A stretch of DNA of 64,000 bases from Streptomyces sp. NBC_01244. GTDB taxonomy: Bacteria; Actinomycetota; Actinomycetes; Streptomycetales; Streptomycetaceae. The notes under the pieces are model-generated. The model did not search any database. It saw only the letters and a program-made list of their open reading frames with translations, and had not been told where the DNA came from. Positions 8,001 to 15,635 of the stretch are shown piece by piece. The stretch is taken from contig NZ_CP108488.1 of assembly GCF_035987325.1 (NCBI RefSeq), positions 8,494,001-8,558,000 on the forward strand. The letters run 5' to 3'. The translations under genes and the position numbers were made by a program. Within the stretch, counting starts at the first letter, position 1, and each line of letters starts with the position of its first letter.

Positions 8001-9035
8001 TCAACCGCCTTCCCTCAGGGCCACGCCCAGCGCCGTCACGGAGTCCGCGGCCGGCCCCGGTCGGCCGGCGATGTCGTACGCCTTCCAGCAACCGCCGCAG
8101 ACGTTCTCGAAGCGTTCCTCGCGCAAGGCCTCGAAGCCGGGCAGGTCGGCCGCCGCCCCCGGGCCGAGGCGCCCCACCACCTTGAGCAGCGGATCGTCCC
8201 GGAACCCGGTCAGCGCCTGCGCCACGCCCTCGGGCCGCCGGGTCCGGGCACGCAGCGCGGACGGGCCGTGACCGGTGATCAGCCCCTCGTTGCAGCAGGG
8301 GATCACCACCCCGTCGTAGCGAACAGTGGGCGAGCCGAGCAGGGTGCACGCCGAGAACGTCCCCACCTCGTGCCGGCTCTGGAGGGCGAAGACCCCCGCG
8401 CCCCGCCCGTACCGCAGGGGGGTGATCACGTTCGTCTCCGCCTCGTCGGCCCACCGCGGGCCGAGCGCCTCCGACAGCAGTTCCTCGGCCACCCGCGCGC
8501 CGTCGCCCGTGTCCAGTTCCTGGACGACGATGCGGCAGCCCGCCCGGTGGGCCGCGCGCAGCGCGCCGACGAACCGGTGGTTCGACACACCGCCCTGGTG
8601 GAAGCCGTCCGTGCTCAGGAAGAGCGTGGAGATCCGCGGCAGCAGCCGCCGTACCCAGCCGGGCGCGGAACCGTTCTCGCGCGCCCAGTACCCGCTGGTG
8701 AAGACGATGGTTTCCAGCCCGGCGTCGGCGAACGCCCCGATCGCGTACGGCAGCGCCCGCTGCTCGGCGAAGGGCTCGCCGCCGGATACCGCCACCGACC
8801 GCAGGCCGGGCAGTGCGACGATGCCGGCGACGACGTCGTGGAACACCTCCCAGTCGGCGACCCTGTCACTGTCCGCGCGGGCGTCCACCGAGCAGTGCGC
8901 GCAGCCGACCGGGCACTGGTCGGTGATGTACAGCAGGACCGACTCACCGCGACGGTGGCGCATCGCCTCGGTGTCCGCCAGCGTGGGGCGGTTGCGGACC
9001 GCCTCGCTGTCAGCTCGTGTAGGACGGCTGTTCAC
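8001..9035 (-). CDS. Radical SAM enzyme with SPASM/twitch-like C terminus (second copy)
   Basis: 344 residues, GTG 9035 with GGGAGGAGG upstream, overlapping the preceding radical SAM gene by 26 nt. The core motif is CPVGCAHC (Cys41, Cys45, Cys48), followed by VSGGEPF (the GGE motif). C-terminal cysteines for an auxiliary cluster are present: one in FSACTLLG, a pair in VIPCCNEG, and CxxC in NVCGGC. It shares layout and motif wording with the neighbouring radical SAM protein, so the two look like diverged paralogues that may act in sequence or as partners on the precursor. It lacks an evident N-terminal RRE-like domain. Confidence 0.85.
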   Translation of the reverse strand: MNSRPTRADSEAVRNRPTLADTEAMRHRRGESVLLYITDQCPVGCAHCSVDARADSDRVADWEVFHDVVAGIVALPGLRSVAVSGGEPFAEQRALPYAIGAFADAGLETIVFTSGYWARENGSAPGWVRRLLPRISTLFLSTDGFHQGGVSNHRFVGALRAAHRAGCRIVVQELDTGDGARVAEELLSEALGPRWADEAETNVITPLRYGRGAGVFALQSRHEVGTFSACTLLGSPTVRYDGVVIPCCNEGLITGHGPSALRARTRRPEGVAQALTGFRDDPLLKVVGRLGPGAAADLPGFEALREERFENVCGGCWKAYDIAGRPGPAADSVTALGVALREGG

Positions 9036-10113
9036 GGTCCGCCTCCTCCCATCCGAGGGACACCAGGCCGCCGTAGCGGCCGGAGCGACGGTCCGAGAAG
9101 GCGGTCCCGTCCACCTGCTCGACCATGCGGCGGGCGGCGGCCTCCACCTGCCGACCGGAGTCGCTGCGCAGGTACTCCGTCACCTTCCGCTCGGCCTCGG
9201 CGTCGCCGGACAGCGTGAGGCAGTTGCCGCACATGCCCTTGTCGCACGGTCCGTCCGAGAAGCGGGCGGCCACGAAGCTGGGTCCGAGCACGCGCAGCGC
9301 CCGGTACAACTCGCGGCGCAGGAACTTCTCGCGCAGCTCGGGCCACGACTGGTGGGACGCGTGGCCGAGGATCAGGTGCTCCGGCATGCGGCGCTCCACC
9401 AGGTCCTGGTTGCAACAGGCGTAGACGGTGCCGTCGTAGGTGACCAGCGGCCAGGTGATCCGGTCGCACGGGTCGACGGGCGCGACCGGGACGCCGGAGG
9501 AGGGCGTGGGAGTCAGCCCGCCGAGCTGGCGGCCACGGCCGATCGGACTCAAGGTGCCTACCAGGATGGGCACTTGGTCGTCGAACTCGCGGCGCACATC
9601 GTCGACCAGGCCCTGGAGGTAGGGATCGTCGTCCCCCCGCCCGGTGAGCTGGAAGCTCACCTGCGGCACCAGTTCGCGTATGCGGTGCATCGCCCGGAAG
9701 ACGTCGGCCCGGCCCACCTCGCGTTCGTGGAACTCGTCGAGGCTGGCCGCGAAGTGGTCCACCTCGCGGATCGCCGCGGACACCGGGGCGGGCAGCCGCC
9801 GGCTCTCCCGGGCGAACCACATGCCCGACAGCACGTACGAACGGGAGCCCACGGACCGGGCGGTGCGCGCGAGGTCGGCGACGAGCGCGGCCCGCAGCAG
9901 CGCCTCACCGCCGGACATCAGCAGCAGGTCCGGTCGGGTCTCGTGGTCGAAGGACTCCACGAGCCGACGGAACGGCGTCTCGGGATGCTGTTCGCTGGTA
10001 CTGGAGGAGTCGGTGGAGCAGTGGGCGCACGACAGCGGGCAGCGGCGGGTCAGGGCCAGATAGAGGCCGGCGGCCGGCTTGTTGCGGATGGCGCCGATTT
10101 CCAGCAGGTGCAC
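9010..10113 (-). CDS. Radical SAM/SPASM-like peptide maturase (first copy)
   Basis: 367 residues from GTG 10113, chosen because AAGGGGG lies 7 nt upstream and the GAF gene stops 4 nt before; a longer frame to 10182 has no support. Radical SAM motif CPLSCAHC (Cys25, Cys29, Cys32), then LMSGGEAL. C-terminal cysteines (PCDRIT, ACCNQD, CDKGMCGNC) fit a SPASM or twitch auxiliary iron-sulfur cluster, as in enzymes forming thioether, C-C or C-O links in peptides. The precursor has no Cys, so a thioether is unlikely and an aromatic crosslink is the better guess. Confidence 0.87.
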   Translation of the reverse strand: MHLLEIGAIRNKPAAGLYLALTRRCPLSCAHCSTDSSSTSEQHPETPFRRLVESFDHETRPDLLLMSGGEALLRAALVADLARTARSVGSRSYVLSGMWFARESRRLPAPVSAAIREVDHFAASLDEFHEREVGRADVFRAMHRIRELVPQVSFQLTGRGDDDPYLQGLVDDVRREFDDQVPILVGTLSPIGRGRQLGGLTPTPSSGVPVAPVDPCDRITWPLVTYDGTVYACCNQDLVERRMPEHLILGHASHQSWPELREKFLRRELYRALRVLGPSFVAARFSDGPCDKGMCGNCLTLSGDAEAERKVTEYLRSDSGRQVEAAARRMVEQVDGTAFSDRRSGRYGGLVSLGWEEADREQPSYTS

Positions 10114-10117
10114 GGGA

Positions 10118-10750
10118 TCACCCCCTTCTCGATGACAGGGCGCTGGCGATCTCCTCGAGCGAGGCGAGCGTCCGCGCGGCATTCGGGTCGTCGGTCCTGG
10201 CCAGGTCGGCCACCAGGGTCGTCAGCCGTTCGGCGGCCGCCGCGTGCCGTCCGGCGGGGCCGGGCGGCGGACCCGCCAGCGCCAGGGCCGCCGCGCACTG
10301 GCGCGCCAGCTCCGAGACCAGCTCCAGGACTGAGGTCGCGCTGCGCGTGCCCAGCACCGGGTCGAGCACCTCCAGAACGCCGAAGACGGACCCGTCGGTG
10401 TCCAGCGGCGCGGCGATGATGGCCTTCGGTACCCGGCCGGTGGAGGCCGCGAAGTCCCGGTTGAACTGCGGGTGGTTGTCGAGGTTGTCGGCGATCACCG
10501 CCTCCCCGCTCTGGAAGACCCACCCGGCTATGCCGCTGTAGTCGGGGATGGTCCAGCCCACCAGGCTGTCCTCCCGGGGGTCGGAGATCGCCTCCAGAAC
10601 GAGTGCCTCGCCCGCCGCGTCGTGCAGGAAGACCGACGAGGCGGGAGCGCCGAAGACGAGCCGGGCCAGCCGTACGGTCGAGCGCAACACCTCGTCGCGC
10701 CGGGACAGCGGAGGGCCGCTGAGAGGGGCGTCATGCGCGGGATTCGTCAT
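10118..10750 (-). CDS. GAF-domain protein
   Basis: 210 residues from ATG 10750, which has AAGGAG 6 nt upstream; an extension to 10843 would add a Pro/Arg-rich tract that overlaps the peptidase and is unlikely. Residues ~30-160 form a GAF domain (SSVFLHDAAG..., AGWVFQSGEAVIADN, PLDTDGSVFGVLEVLDP). No output domain is attached, so it may sense a small molecule or redox state, or act as an adaptor for the modification enzymes. The gene overlaps the S8 peptidase by 20 nt, showing tight translational linkage in the RiPP operon. Confidence 0.8.
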   Translation of the reverse strand: MTNPAHDAPLSGPPLSRRDEVLRSTVRLARLVFGAPASSVFLHDAAGEALVLEAISDPREDSLVGWTIPDYSGIAGWVFQSGEAVIADNLDNHPQFNRDFAASTGRVPKAIIAAPLDTDGSVFGVLEVLDPVLGTRSATSVLELVSELARQCAAALALAGPPPGPAGRHAAAAERLTTLVADLARTDDPNAARTLASLEEIASALSSRRG

Positions 10751-11723
10751 GGCCTGCTCCTTCGGCGGATGGCGTGGATGCGGCGGATGCGGCGGACGAG
10801 ACGGGAACGGCGGACGAGACGGGTACGGCGGAAGCGGTGGCATGGGCAGGGTTGGGGGTGCGGGGTGGGTCGGACGCGTCGGTGAAGTTGTCCGAGAGCG
10901 AGGCGAGAACGTGCTTGACCTCGCTCACCGGAAGTTGCGGATGTTTTCCGAGGATGCGGGCCACGAATCCGGTCACATGTGGGGTCGCGAAACTGTTCCC
11001 GGAGAGGAACGAGCGGCCGCCGCCCGTCCAGGGGACCTCGATTCCGACACCGGCCGCGAAGAATTCGACCGGGGGCTGCGGACTGACCTCGATGCGCTCC
11101 GCGTCGGCAACCTCGTGCGACCCGACGGAAATCACCGAGGGAAAGATCCAGGGATAGCTGCGGACCGGGCTGTTGTGCGCCGAGGCCACGATCGCCACGC
11201 GGTTGAAGTACGCCTCGTCCGCGATGTCGTGCAGCGAGGCCTTGAAGTCGCCCTTGCGCGAGGAGAGGCTGAGGTTGACGACTTGGAAGCGCTCCGCCAC
11301 CGCCCAGCGCAGGGCGGCCAGCAGCATGTTGCCGTCGCCCGCGAGTCGCGGCCCCAGGACGCGCACGCTGGTCAGGCTCACGTCCGGTGCGATCCGCCGG
11401 ATGATCGCCGCGCACGCGGTGCCGTGACCGGCGGCGTCGCCCTCGTGGTCCGGGACGATCCGGTAGGTCGGCCGGCCGTCGCCCGCGTCGTCCTGCTCGG
11501 TGCGTTCCACCGTGTACGACCCCTCCAGGGGCCCGATCTCGGGATGGTCCGGCGTGACTCCGCTGTCGATGACGCAGACCCGGATTCCCGCACCGCGCGA
11601 CCCACCCCAGGCCCATTCCCGGTCCACCGCCCCGGAGGCCGCGACGGATGACCGGTCGACGAGTTCCCCGGCATTCATGTGGGCGAACCGGATGGTTGCC
11701 CGACGAAACGCTGTAGTGGTCAA
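10731..11723 (-). CDS. Cytosolic subtilisin-like (S8) peptidase, first gene of the RiPP operon
   Basis: 330 residues from TTG 11723, behind GGAAGG. Full subtilase triad: Asp53 (VCVIDSGV), His100 (GHGTACAAI), Ser244 (SGNSFATPH), with Asn184 as oxyanion residue. There is no signal peptide and no long propeptide, so the protein is likely cytoplasmic. After the catalytic domain (~280) comes a low-complexity Ala/Ser/Pro/Val tail with repeated AVPVSSA. In RiPP clusters such enzymes remove leaders or trim cores, and that is the inferred role. The next upstream gene is beyond a ~300-nt gap, so the operon probably starts here. Confidence 0.85.
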   Translation of the reverse strand: MTTTAFRRATIRFAHMNAGELVDRSSVAASGAVDREWAWGGSRGAGIRVCVIDSGVTPDHPEIGPLEGSYTVERTEQDDAGDGRPTYRIVPDHEGDAAGHGTACAAIIRRIAPDVSLTSVRVLGPRLAGDGNMLLAALRWAVAERFQVVNLSLSSRKGDFKASLHDIADEAYFNRVAIVASAHNSPVRSYPWIFPSVISVGSHEVADAERIEVSPQPPVEFFAAGVGIEVPWTGGGRSFLSGNSFATPHVTGFVARILGKHPQLPVSEVKHVLASLSDNFTDASDPPRTPNPAHATASAVPVSSAVPVSSAASAASTPSAEGAGHDESRA

Positions 11724-12039
11724 TGGAGCCTTCCGGTCACTCGTGGCTCTCCCGTACGGCGCGATACCGAACCGTCGAACGTGCCGGACCGTCCCGCTGT
11801 CGAACAGCCGAGCGGCGCCCGCGGACCGATTCTGTACGAGGCCCCAGGCCCTCGGACATCCCAGTTGTCTGGGGTGCTTTCCGGCCCGTCCTGCCCCTCG
11901 CGGCGCGGAAACTGACAGTTTTCTGCGTTGTCGGTCGGCTTGCGCAGGGGAGGGGGAGGGGGAGGGGGAGGGGAGGGGCGCCGTGGCCTCCCGTCGTTCC
12001 GGCGTGGCTACGGCCGGCCGTAGGCGTAGCTGTTCGATG
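11724..12039. other. Intergenic region with G-rich tandem tract
   Basis: No supported gene. It holds the expected promoter region of the RiPP operon on the minus strand. On its plus strand at about 11946-11978 there is a tandem run of GGGGGA-like units, a possible G-quadruplex or slippage-prone tract. I could not identify a convincing -35/-10 pair. Confidence 0.6.
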
Positions 12040-13269
12040 TCAGTTGTCGATGGCCTGGTAGAGCGTGGTCCAGAAGTCGTGGATCAGGCGGGCGGAGTCC
12101 GGGGTGGACATTCCGACCTGGGTGAGCAGGATTCCGGTGAGCCGGTTGTCCGGGTCGGCGTAGGCGGTGGTGCCGGTACCGCCGTCCCAGCCGAACTGGC
12201 CGATGGGCGCGTAGTCGCCACGACGGGTGCGCACCGCCATCCCGAAGCCCCAGCCGCCCTGCTGCCCTTGGCCGACAGTGAGGTGCGCGATGTTCCCGTA
12301 CATGGAGTCCCGGGCGGCTCGTTGCTCGGGCGCGAGGCGGTTGGTCGTCATCAATTCGACGGCGGGCCGGGACAGGATCCGTTCGCTGCCGTGCATGCCG
12401 TGGTTCAGCAGCATCCGGAAGTAGACGTGGTAGTCGTCGGCGGTGGAGACCAGGCCGCCGCCGGCGCCCTGGAACGCCGGAGGACGGCTGCTCCTTCCGC
12501 CTTCCGCCTCGTCCCATACGAGGAACTCTCCGGTCTGCGGGTCGGGTCCGTAGAGGGGCGGCAGCCGGTCGATCTTGTCGGCAGGTACGTGGAAGGCGGT
12601 GTCCTTCATCCCCAGGGGATCGAGGATGCGTTCGCGCAGGAACGTCTCCAGCGTCCGGCCCGTGACCCTGGAGACGAGCACGCCGAGTACTTCGTTGCCG
12701 AGGTCGTACTGCCACCGTTCACCGGGCTGGTACGACAGGGGCAGTTCGCCGAGGCGGCGCATCCACTCGTCCGGGTCGGGCGCCGGCCCGGAGGCCACGC
12801 TGTAGTCGAGGCGCTCGAAGGTCGCGGCCCTGATCGGGGAGGCCAATAGATCGAAGTCGAGCCCGAGCCCGAAGGTGGAGGTCAGCAGGTCCCGTACGGT
12901 GATCGGACGCCGGGCCGGCACGGTGTCCTCGAGCGGGCCGTCGGGCCGCTTCAGCACCTGACGGTCGGCGAGTTCGGGCAGCCACGGGTCCACCGGCTCG
13001 TCCAGCCGGAGCCTGCACTCGTCGAGCAGGACCATCACCGCCGCCGTGGTGACCGGCTTGGACACGGACGCCATCCGGAAGATCGTGTCCCGGCGCATCG
13101 CCCCGCCACCGTCATGACGCATCGTCCCGATCGTCTCGACGTGCGTCCGGTCTCCGCGGCTGACCAGGGCGACCAGCCCGGGAATCTTCTTGGACTCGAC
13201 GTGCCGTGCCAACACCTCGTGCAGGCGGCGAAGCCCTGCCTCGGAGAAGTCGTTGTTGTTCTTGTCCAT
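12040..13269 (-). CDS. Serine hydrolase, class C beta-lactamase/esterase family
   Basis: 409 residues from ATG 13269, which has GAGGAGG upstream; a longer frame to 13326 has no ribosome site. Nucleophile motif Ser68-Val-Ser-Lys71 (MASVSKPVT) matches SxxK of the beta-lactamase/DD-peptidase/EstB superfamily, and a YDLGN segment near residue 215 provides the tyrosine motif region. There is no clear signal peptide, favouring an intracellular esterase or amidase over a cell-wall enzyme. It is divergent from the MerR gene, with a dyad of MerR type in its own promoter. Confidence 0.85.
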   Translation of the reverse strand: MDKNNNDFSEAGLRRLHEVLARHVESKKIPGLVALVSRGDRTHVETIGTMRHDGGGAMRRDTIFRMASVSKPVTTAAVMVLLDECRLRLDEPVDPWLPELADRQVLKRPDGPLEDTVPARRPITVRDLLTSTFGLGLDFDLLASPIRAATFERLDYSVASGPAPDPDEWMRRLGELPLSYQPGERWQYDLGNEVLGVLVSRVTGRTLETFLRERILDPLGMKDTAFHVPADKIDRLPPLYGPDPQTGEFLVWDEAEGGRSSRPPAFQGAGGGLVSTADDYHVYFRMLLNHGMHGSERILSRPAVELMTTNRLAPEQRAARDSMYGNIAHLTVGQGQQGGWGFGMAVRTRRGDYAPIGQFGWDGGTGTTAYADPDNRLTGILLTQVGMSTPDSARLIHDFWTTLYQAIDN

Positions 13270-13324
13270 GATGGGCCTCCTCGTCCACCGGACCCCCTTC
13301 GGGCCGGTCATGCGAGGAGCGTGC

Positions 13325-13348
13325 ACCCTGACCCAAGGTCAAGGTCAA
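13325..13348 (-). promoter_or_regulatory. Candidate MerR operator/promoter
   Basis: A near-palindrome with 9-bp arms (ACCCTGACC at 13325-13333 and GGTCAAGGT at 13337-13345, one mismatch, 3-bp centre) lies upstream of the serine hydrolase. On the minus strand TTGACC (13343-13348) can act as a -35 box immediately before the dyad, as expected when MerR-type activators bind between the -35 and -10 elements. The -10 hexamer is poor. Confidence 0.5.
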
Positions 13349-13535
13349 CTTCCATCGCGGCCACGGGTGTCGGCCCCGACGATCAGGGCGAGGGGCGGGA
13401 TCAGGCGAGCGCTACCCTCGTCCGTGTGATCATCCGCAACTTGTCCCCGTCCCTGTCCCCGTTCCCGCCCCCGTCCCGGTCGCCGATGCGGATCGTGCAC
13501 CGCGGCCGCCCACGATCCGAAGGTGCGTAGAGCCG

Positions 13536-14312
13536 ATGACAGAAGGGCTGACGATTGGTCAGGCGGCGGCATTCGTCGGCGTCACGATCAAGACGGTGCG
13601 GCACTATCACCGGCTCGGCCTGGTCGCCGAGCCGGAACGAGACGGCTCCGGCTATCGGCGTTACGTGTCGGCCGATCTGCTGCGACTGGTCCAGGTCCGG
13701 ACCCTGGCCGGAGCCGGCGTGCCACTGGCCGAGATCGGCGAGCTGCTCGACGCCGATCCCGAGCGGTTCGCCGCCGCCCTGGACGATGTCCATCGTCGGC
13801 TCACCGAACAGGTCGAGGACCTGCTCGCGCGACGCGACACGCTGCACCGGCTCGCCCACGGCGACCGGGCCCTGCTGCCCGACCGGGCCTGCGCGGTCCT
13901 GGACCGACTCGCTGCTCTCGGCTTCGATCCCGACTACGTGGCCACTCAACGGGAGGCCCTGGTGCTGGCCCGGGCATTGGTCCCGGAGGTCTTCGACGCC
14001 TTCCTCGCCAGGCTTGAACACGGGCTTGAGGACCCCGAGTTCGTCGCGCTGACACAGCGTGGCCTGGACGCGATGTCCTGGGATCCGGGCGACCCGCGGA
14101 TCGAGGAGCTGGCGTCCGCGCTGGCCGCCAAACTGCTGGCCGACCGCTCGCTGTTGGAGATTCCGGCCGGGCCTCGGCGCCCTTCGGATTCGTCAGCCCG
14201 GTACGGAGTGGTCAACCACCACCGGGAAGACCAGGAGCCGTCCATCGCCCGGCTGAACACGCTGGTCGAGGCGCACCTGCGCGCGGCCGGCATCAGCATC
14301 CCGCGTCAGTGA
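13536..14312 (+). CDS. MerR-family transcriptional regulator
   Basis: 258 residues. The N-terminal winged helix (residues ~4-70: LTIGQAAAFVGVTIKTVRHYHRLGLV, with R-Y near SGYRRY) is typical MerR. A coiled dimerisation helix follows to ~120. The C-terminal ~140 residues are an effector domain without conserved metal cysteines, so it is probably a TipA/BmrR-like sensor of organic molecules rather than of metals. It is divergent from the serine hydrolase gene, whose promoter carries a suitable dyad, so that gene is the likely target. Confidence 0.9.
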   Translation: MTEGLTIGQAAAFVGVTIKTVRHYHRLGLVAEPERDGSGYRRYVSADLLRLVQVRTLAGAGVPLAEIGELLDADPERFAAALDDVHRRLTEQVEDLLARRDTLHRLAHGDRALLPDRACAVLDRLAALGFDPDYVATQREALVLARALVPEVFDAFLARLEHGLEDPEFVALTQRGLDAMSWDPGDPRIEELASALAAKLLADRSLLEIPAGPRRPSDSSARYGVVNHHREDQEPSIARLNTLVEAHLRAAGISIPRQ

Positions 14313-14373
14313 CGGCCACCCACCGGAGGATCTCCGGCCCTGTCCGGTGACCTCCCGGGACCGAACGCCATGA

Positions 14374-14817
14374 TCAAAAGATCATGCACGTGGTGGTGGC
14401 GTGAGCGATCAGTTTGCCCTGGTCGTCGGTCACCTTGCCCTCGGCGGTGGCGGTGCGGCGTCCGGCGTGGATGACCTTGCCCTCGGCGGTGAGTACCTGA
14501 CCGTCGGTGCGGGCGGCCCGGATGTAGTTGACCTTGAGTTCGAGGGTCGTGTAGCCCGTGCCGGCGGGGAGGGTGGTGTGGACGGCGCAGCCCATGGCGG
14601 AGTCGAGGAGAGTGGCGGCGATGCCTCCGTGGACGGTGCCGAGCGGGTTGGCGAAGTCGGGGCGGGTGTCGAGGGAGATGACGATGCGGCCGTGCTCGAC
14701 CTCGTCGAAGCGCATGCCGAGCAGTCGGCCGATGGAGGGGATGTCGGCCGGGCGTTCGGTCTGGACCCAGCGCATCAGTTCCAGGCCGGACAGGGCGGTG
14801 AGGTCGGTGGTGGTCAC
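14374..14817 (-). CDS. PaaI-type hotdog thioesterase
   Basis: 147 residues. The hotdog-fold signature is clear: FANPLGTVHGGIAATLLDSAMGCA around residues 55-78 carries the HGG-(x)n-D active-site region of PaaI/4HBT thioesterases, followed by beta-strands YTTLELKVNYIRAA. It should hydrolyse acyl- or aryl-CoA esters in the cytosol. It lies 46 nt downstream of the TetR gene on the same strand and may be co-transcribed with it. A short ATGATC...GATCAT hairpin (14370-14385) overlaps its stop codon. Confidence 0.88.
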   Translation of the reverse strand: MTTTDLTALSGLELMRWVQTERPADIPSIGRLLGMRFDEVEHGRIVISLDTRPDFANPLGTVHGGIAATLLDSAMGCAVHTTLPAGTGYTTLELKVNYIRAARTDGQVLTAEGKVIHAGRRTATAEGKVTDDQGKLIAHATTTCMIF

Positions 14818-14862
14818 GGTCGTTCTCCTTGGATGAGGTGCTTGTGCCGGGCCTGAGCAGGG

Positions 14863-15456
14863 TCAGGCCTCACGGCGCTCGCGCAGGGCGTACACGAGCA
14901 GGTCGTGGATCTCGGCGGCGGCCGCCTCGATCGGAGCGGCACTCCGTTCGGCCCGGCACATGATCACCGCACCTTCGACCGCGGCGATGACGAAGGACCC
15001 CAGCCTCCGGCTGCGTTCCTCGGTCAGGCCGTGCCGCACGAACAGGGCCGCGAAGGCCTCCTGCCAGCGGGCGAAGACGGCAGCGGCGGAGCGGGCAAGC
15101 TGAGGGGCCCCGTCGTTGGCCTCCACGGCCACCGCCACGATCGGGCAGCCGGCCCGGAAGCCGCTCTCCACGAGCCGGTCGCGCCACAGCACGAAGAACG
15201 CGTCGATGGCATCCACCGGATCACCGGTCTGCATCATGGTGTCGATCAGACCCGAGATGAAGTCCCCGGCCAGCGCCACCGCCTCGTCGATGAGCTGCGT
15301 CCGCCCGCCGGGGAAGTGGTGATACACCGAGCCGCGAGGGGCTCCGCTGTGGGCGAGGACTCGGTCGATGCTGGTCCCGCTCGCACCGTACTCGGGCAGA
15401 AGGGCAACCGTGCTGAGGACCATCCGGTCGCGGCTGTCACTCCTGCGCGGACTCAC
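14863..15456 (-). CDS. TetR-family regulator (LmrA/YxaF-like)
   Basis: About 197 residues from GTG 15456; an upstream extension to 15531 is open but would cross the palindrome, so the shorter start is preferred. Helix-turn-helix at residues ~20-55 (YGASGTSIDRVLAHSGAPRGSVYHHFPGG), C-terminal ligand domain with WRDRLVESGFRAGCPIVAVAVEA as in the LmrA/YxaF-type C-terminal domain. It is likely autoregulated through the TACC...GGTA palindrome upstream and may control the thioesterase behind it. Confidence 0.85.
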   Translation of the reverse strand: MSPRRSDSRDRMVLSTVALLPEYGASGTSIDRVLAHSGAPRGSVYHHFPGGRTQLIDEAVALAGDFISGLIDTMMQTGDPVDAIDAFFVLWRDRLVESGFRAGCPIVAVAVEANDGAPQLARSAAAVFARWQEAFAALFVRHGLTEERSRRLGSFVIAAVEGAVIMCRAERSAAPIEAAAAEIHDLLVYALRERREA

Positions 15457-15501
15457 CCGCTCCACCACCTTCGCGACGACGATGCGGCCCACCGAATGGG
15501 C

Positions 15502-15513
15502 TACCTGTCGGTA
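15502..15513. promoter_or_regulatory. Palindrome upstream of TetR gene
   Basis: TACCTGTCGGTA has 4-bp perfect arms (TACC/GGTA) and is followed by AACCTATGGGGTAT, a second partial dyad. It sits 46 nt upstream of the proposed GTG start, so it is a candidate autoregulatory operator. Confidence 0.4.
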
Positions 15514-15635
15514 ACCTATGGGGTATGGCATAGAACATGCAAGAGGCGCCAGGAGGGTCCCTCACGGTGAGGTGAGGAGGCGCCGGCCACCGGGGCCGTG
15601 AGCGGAAGCGGGTGTGTCCAGGGCGGGCTGCCGGC

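Noticed and set aside
14370..14385. ATGATC-AAAA-GATCAT hairpin as a terminator
   Set aside because: It has only 6 bp, is AT-rich and overlaps the thioesterase stop codon, so it is too weak to list as a terminator.
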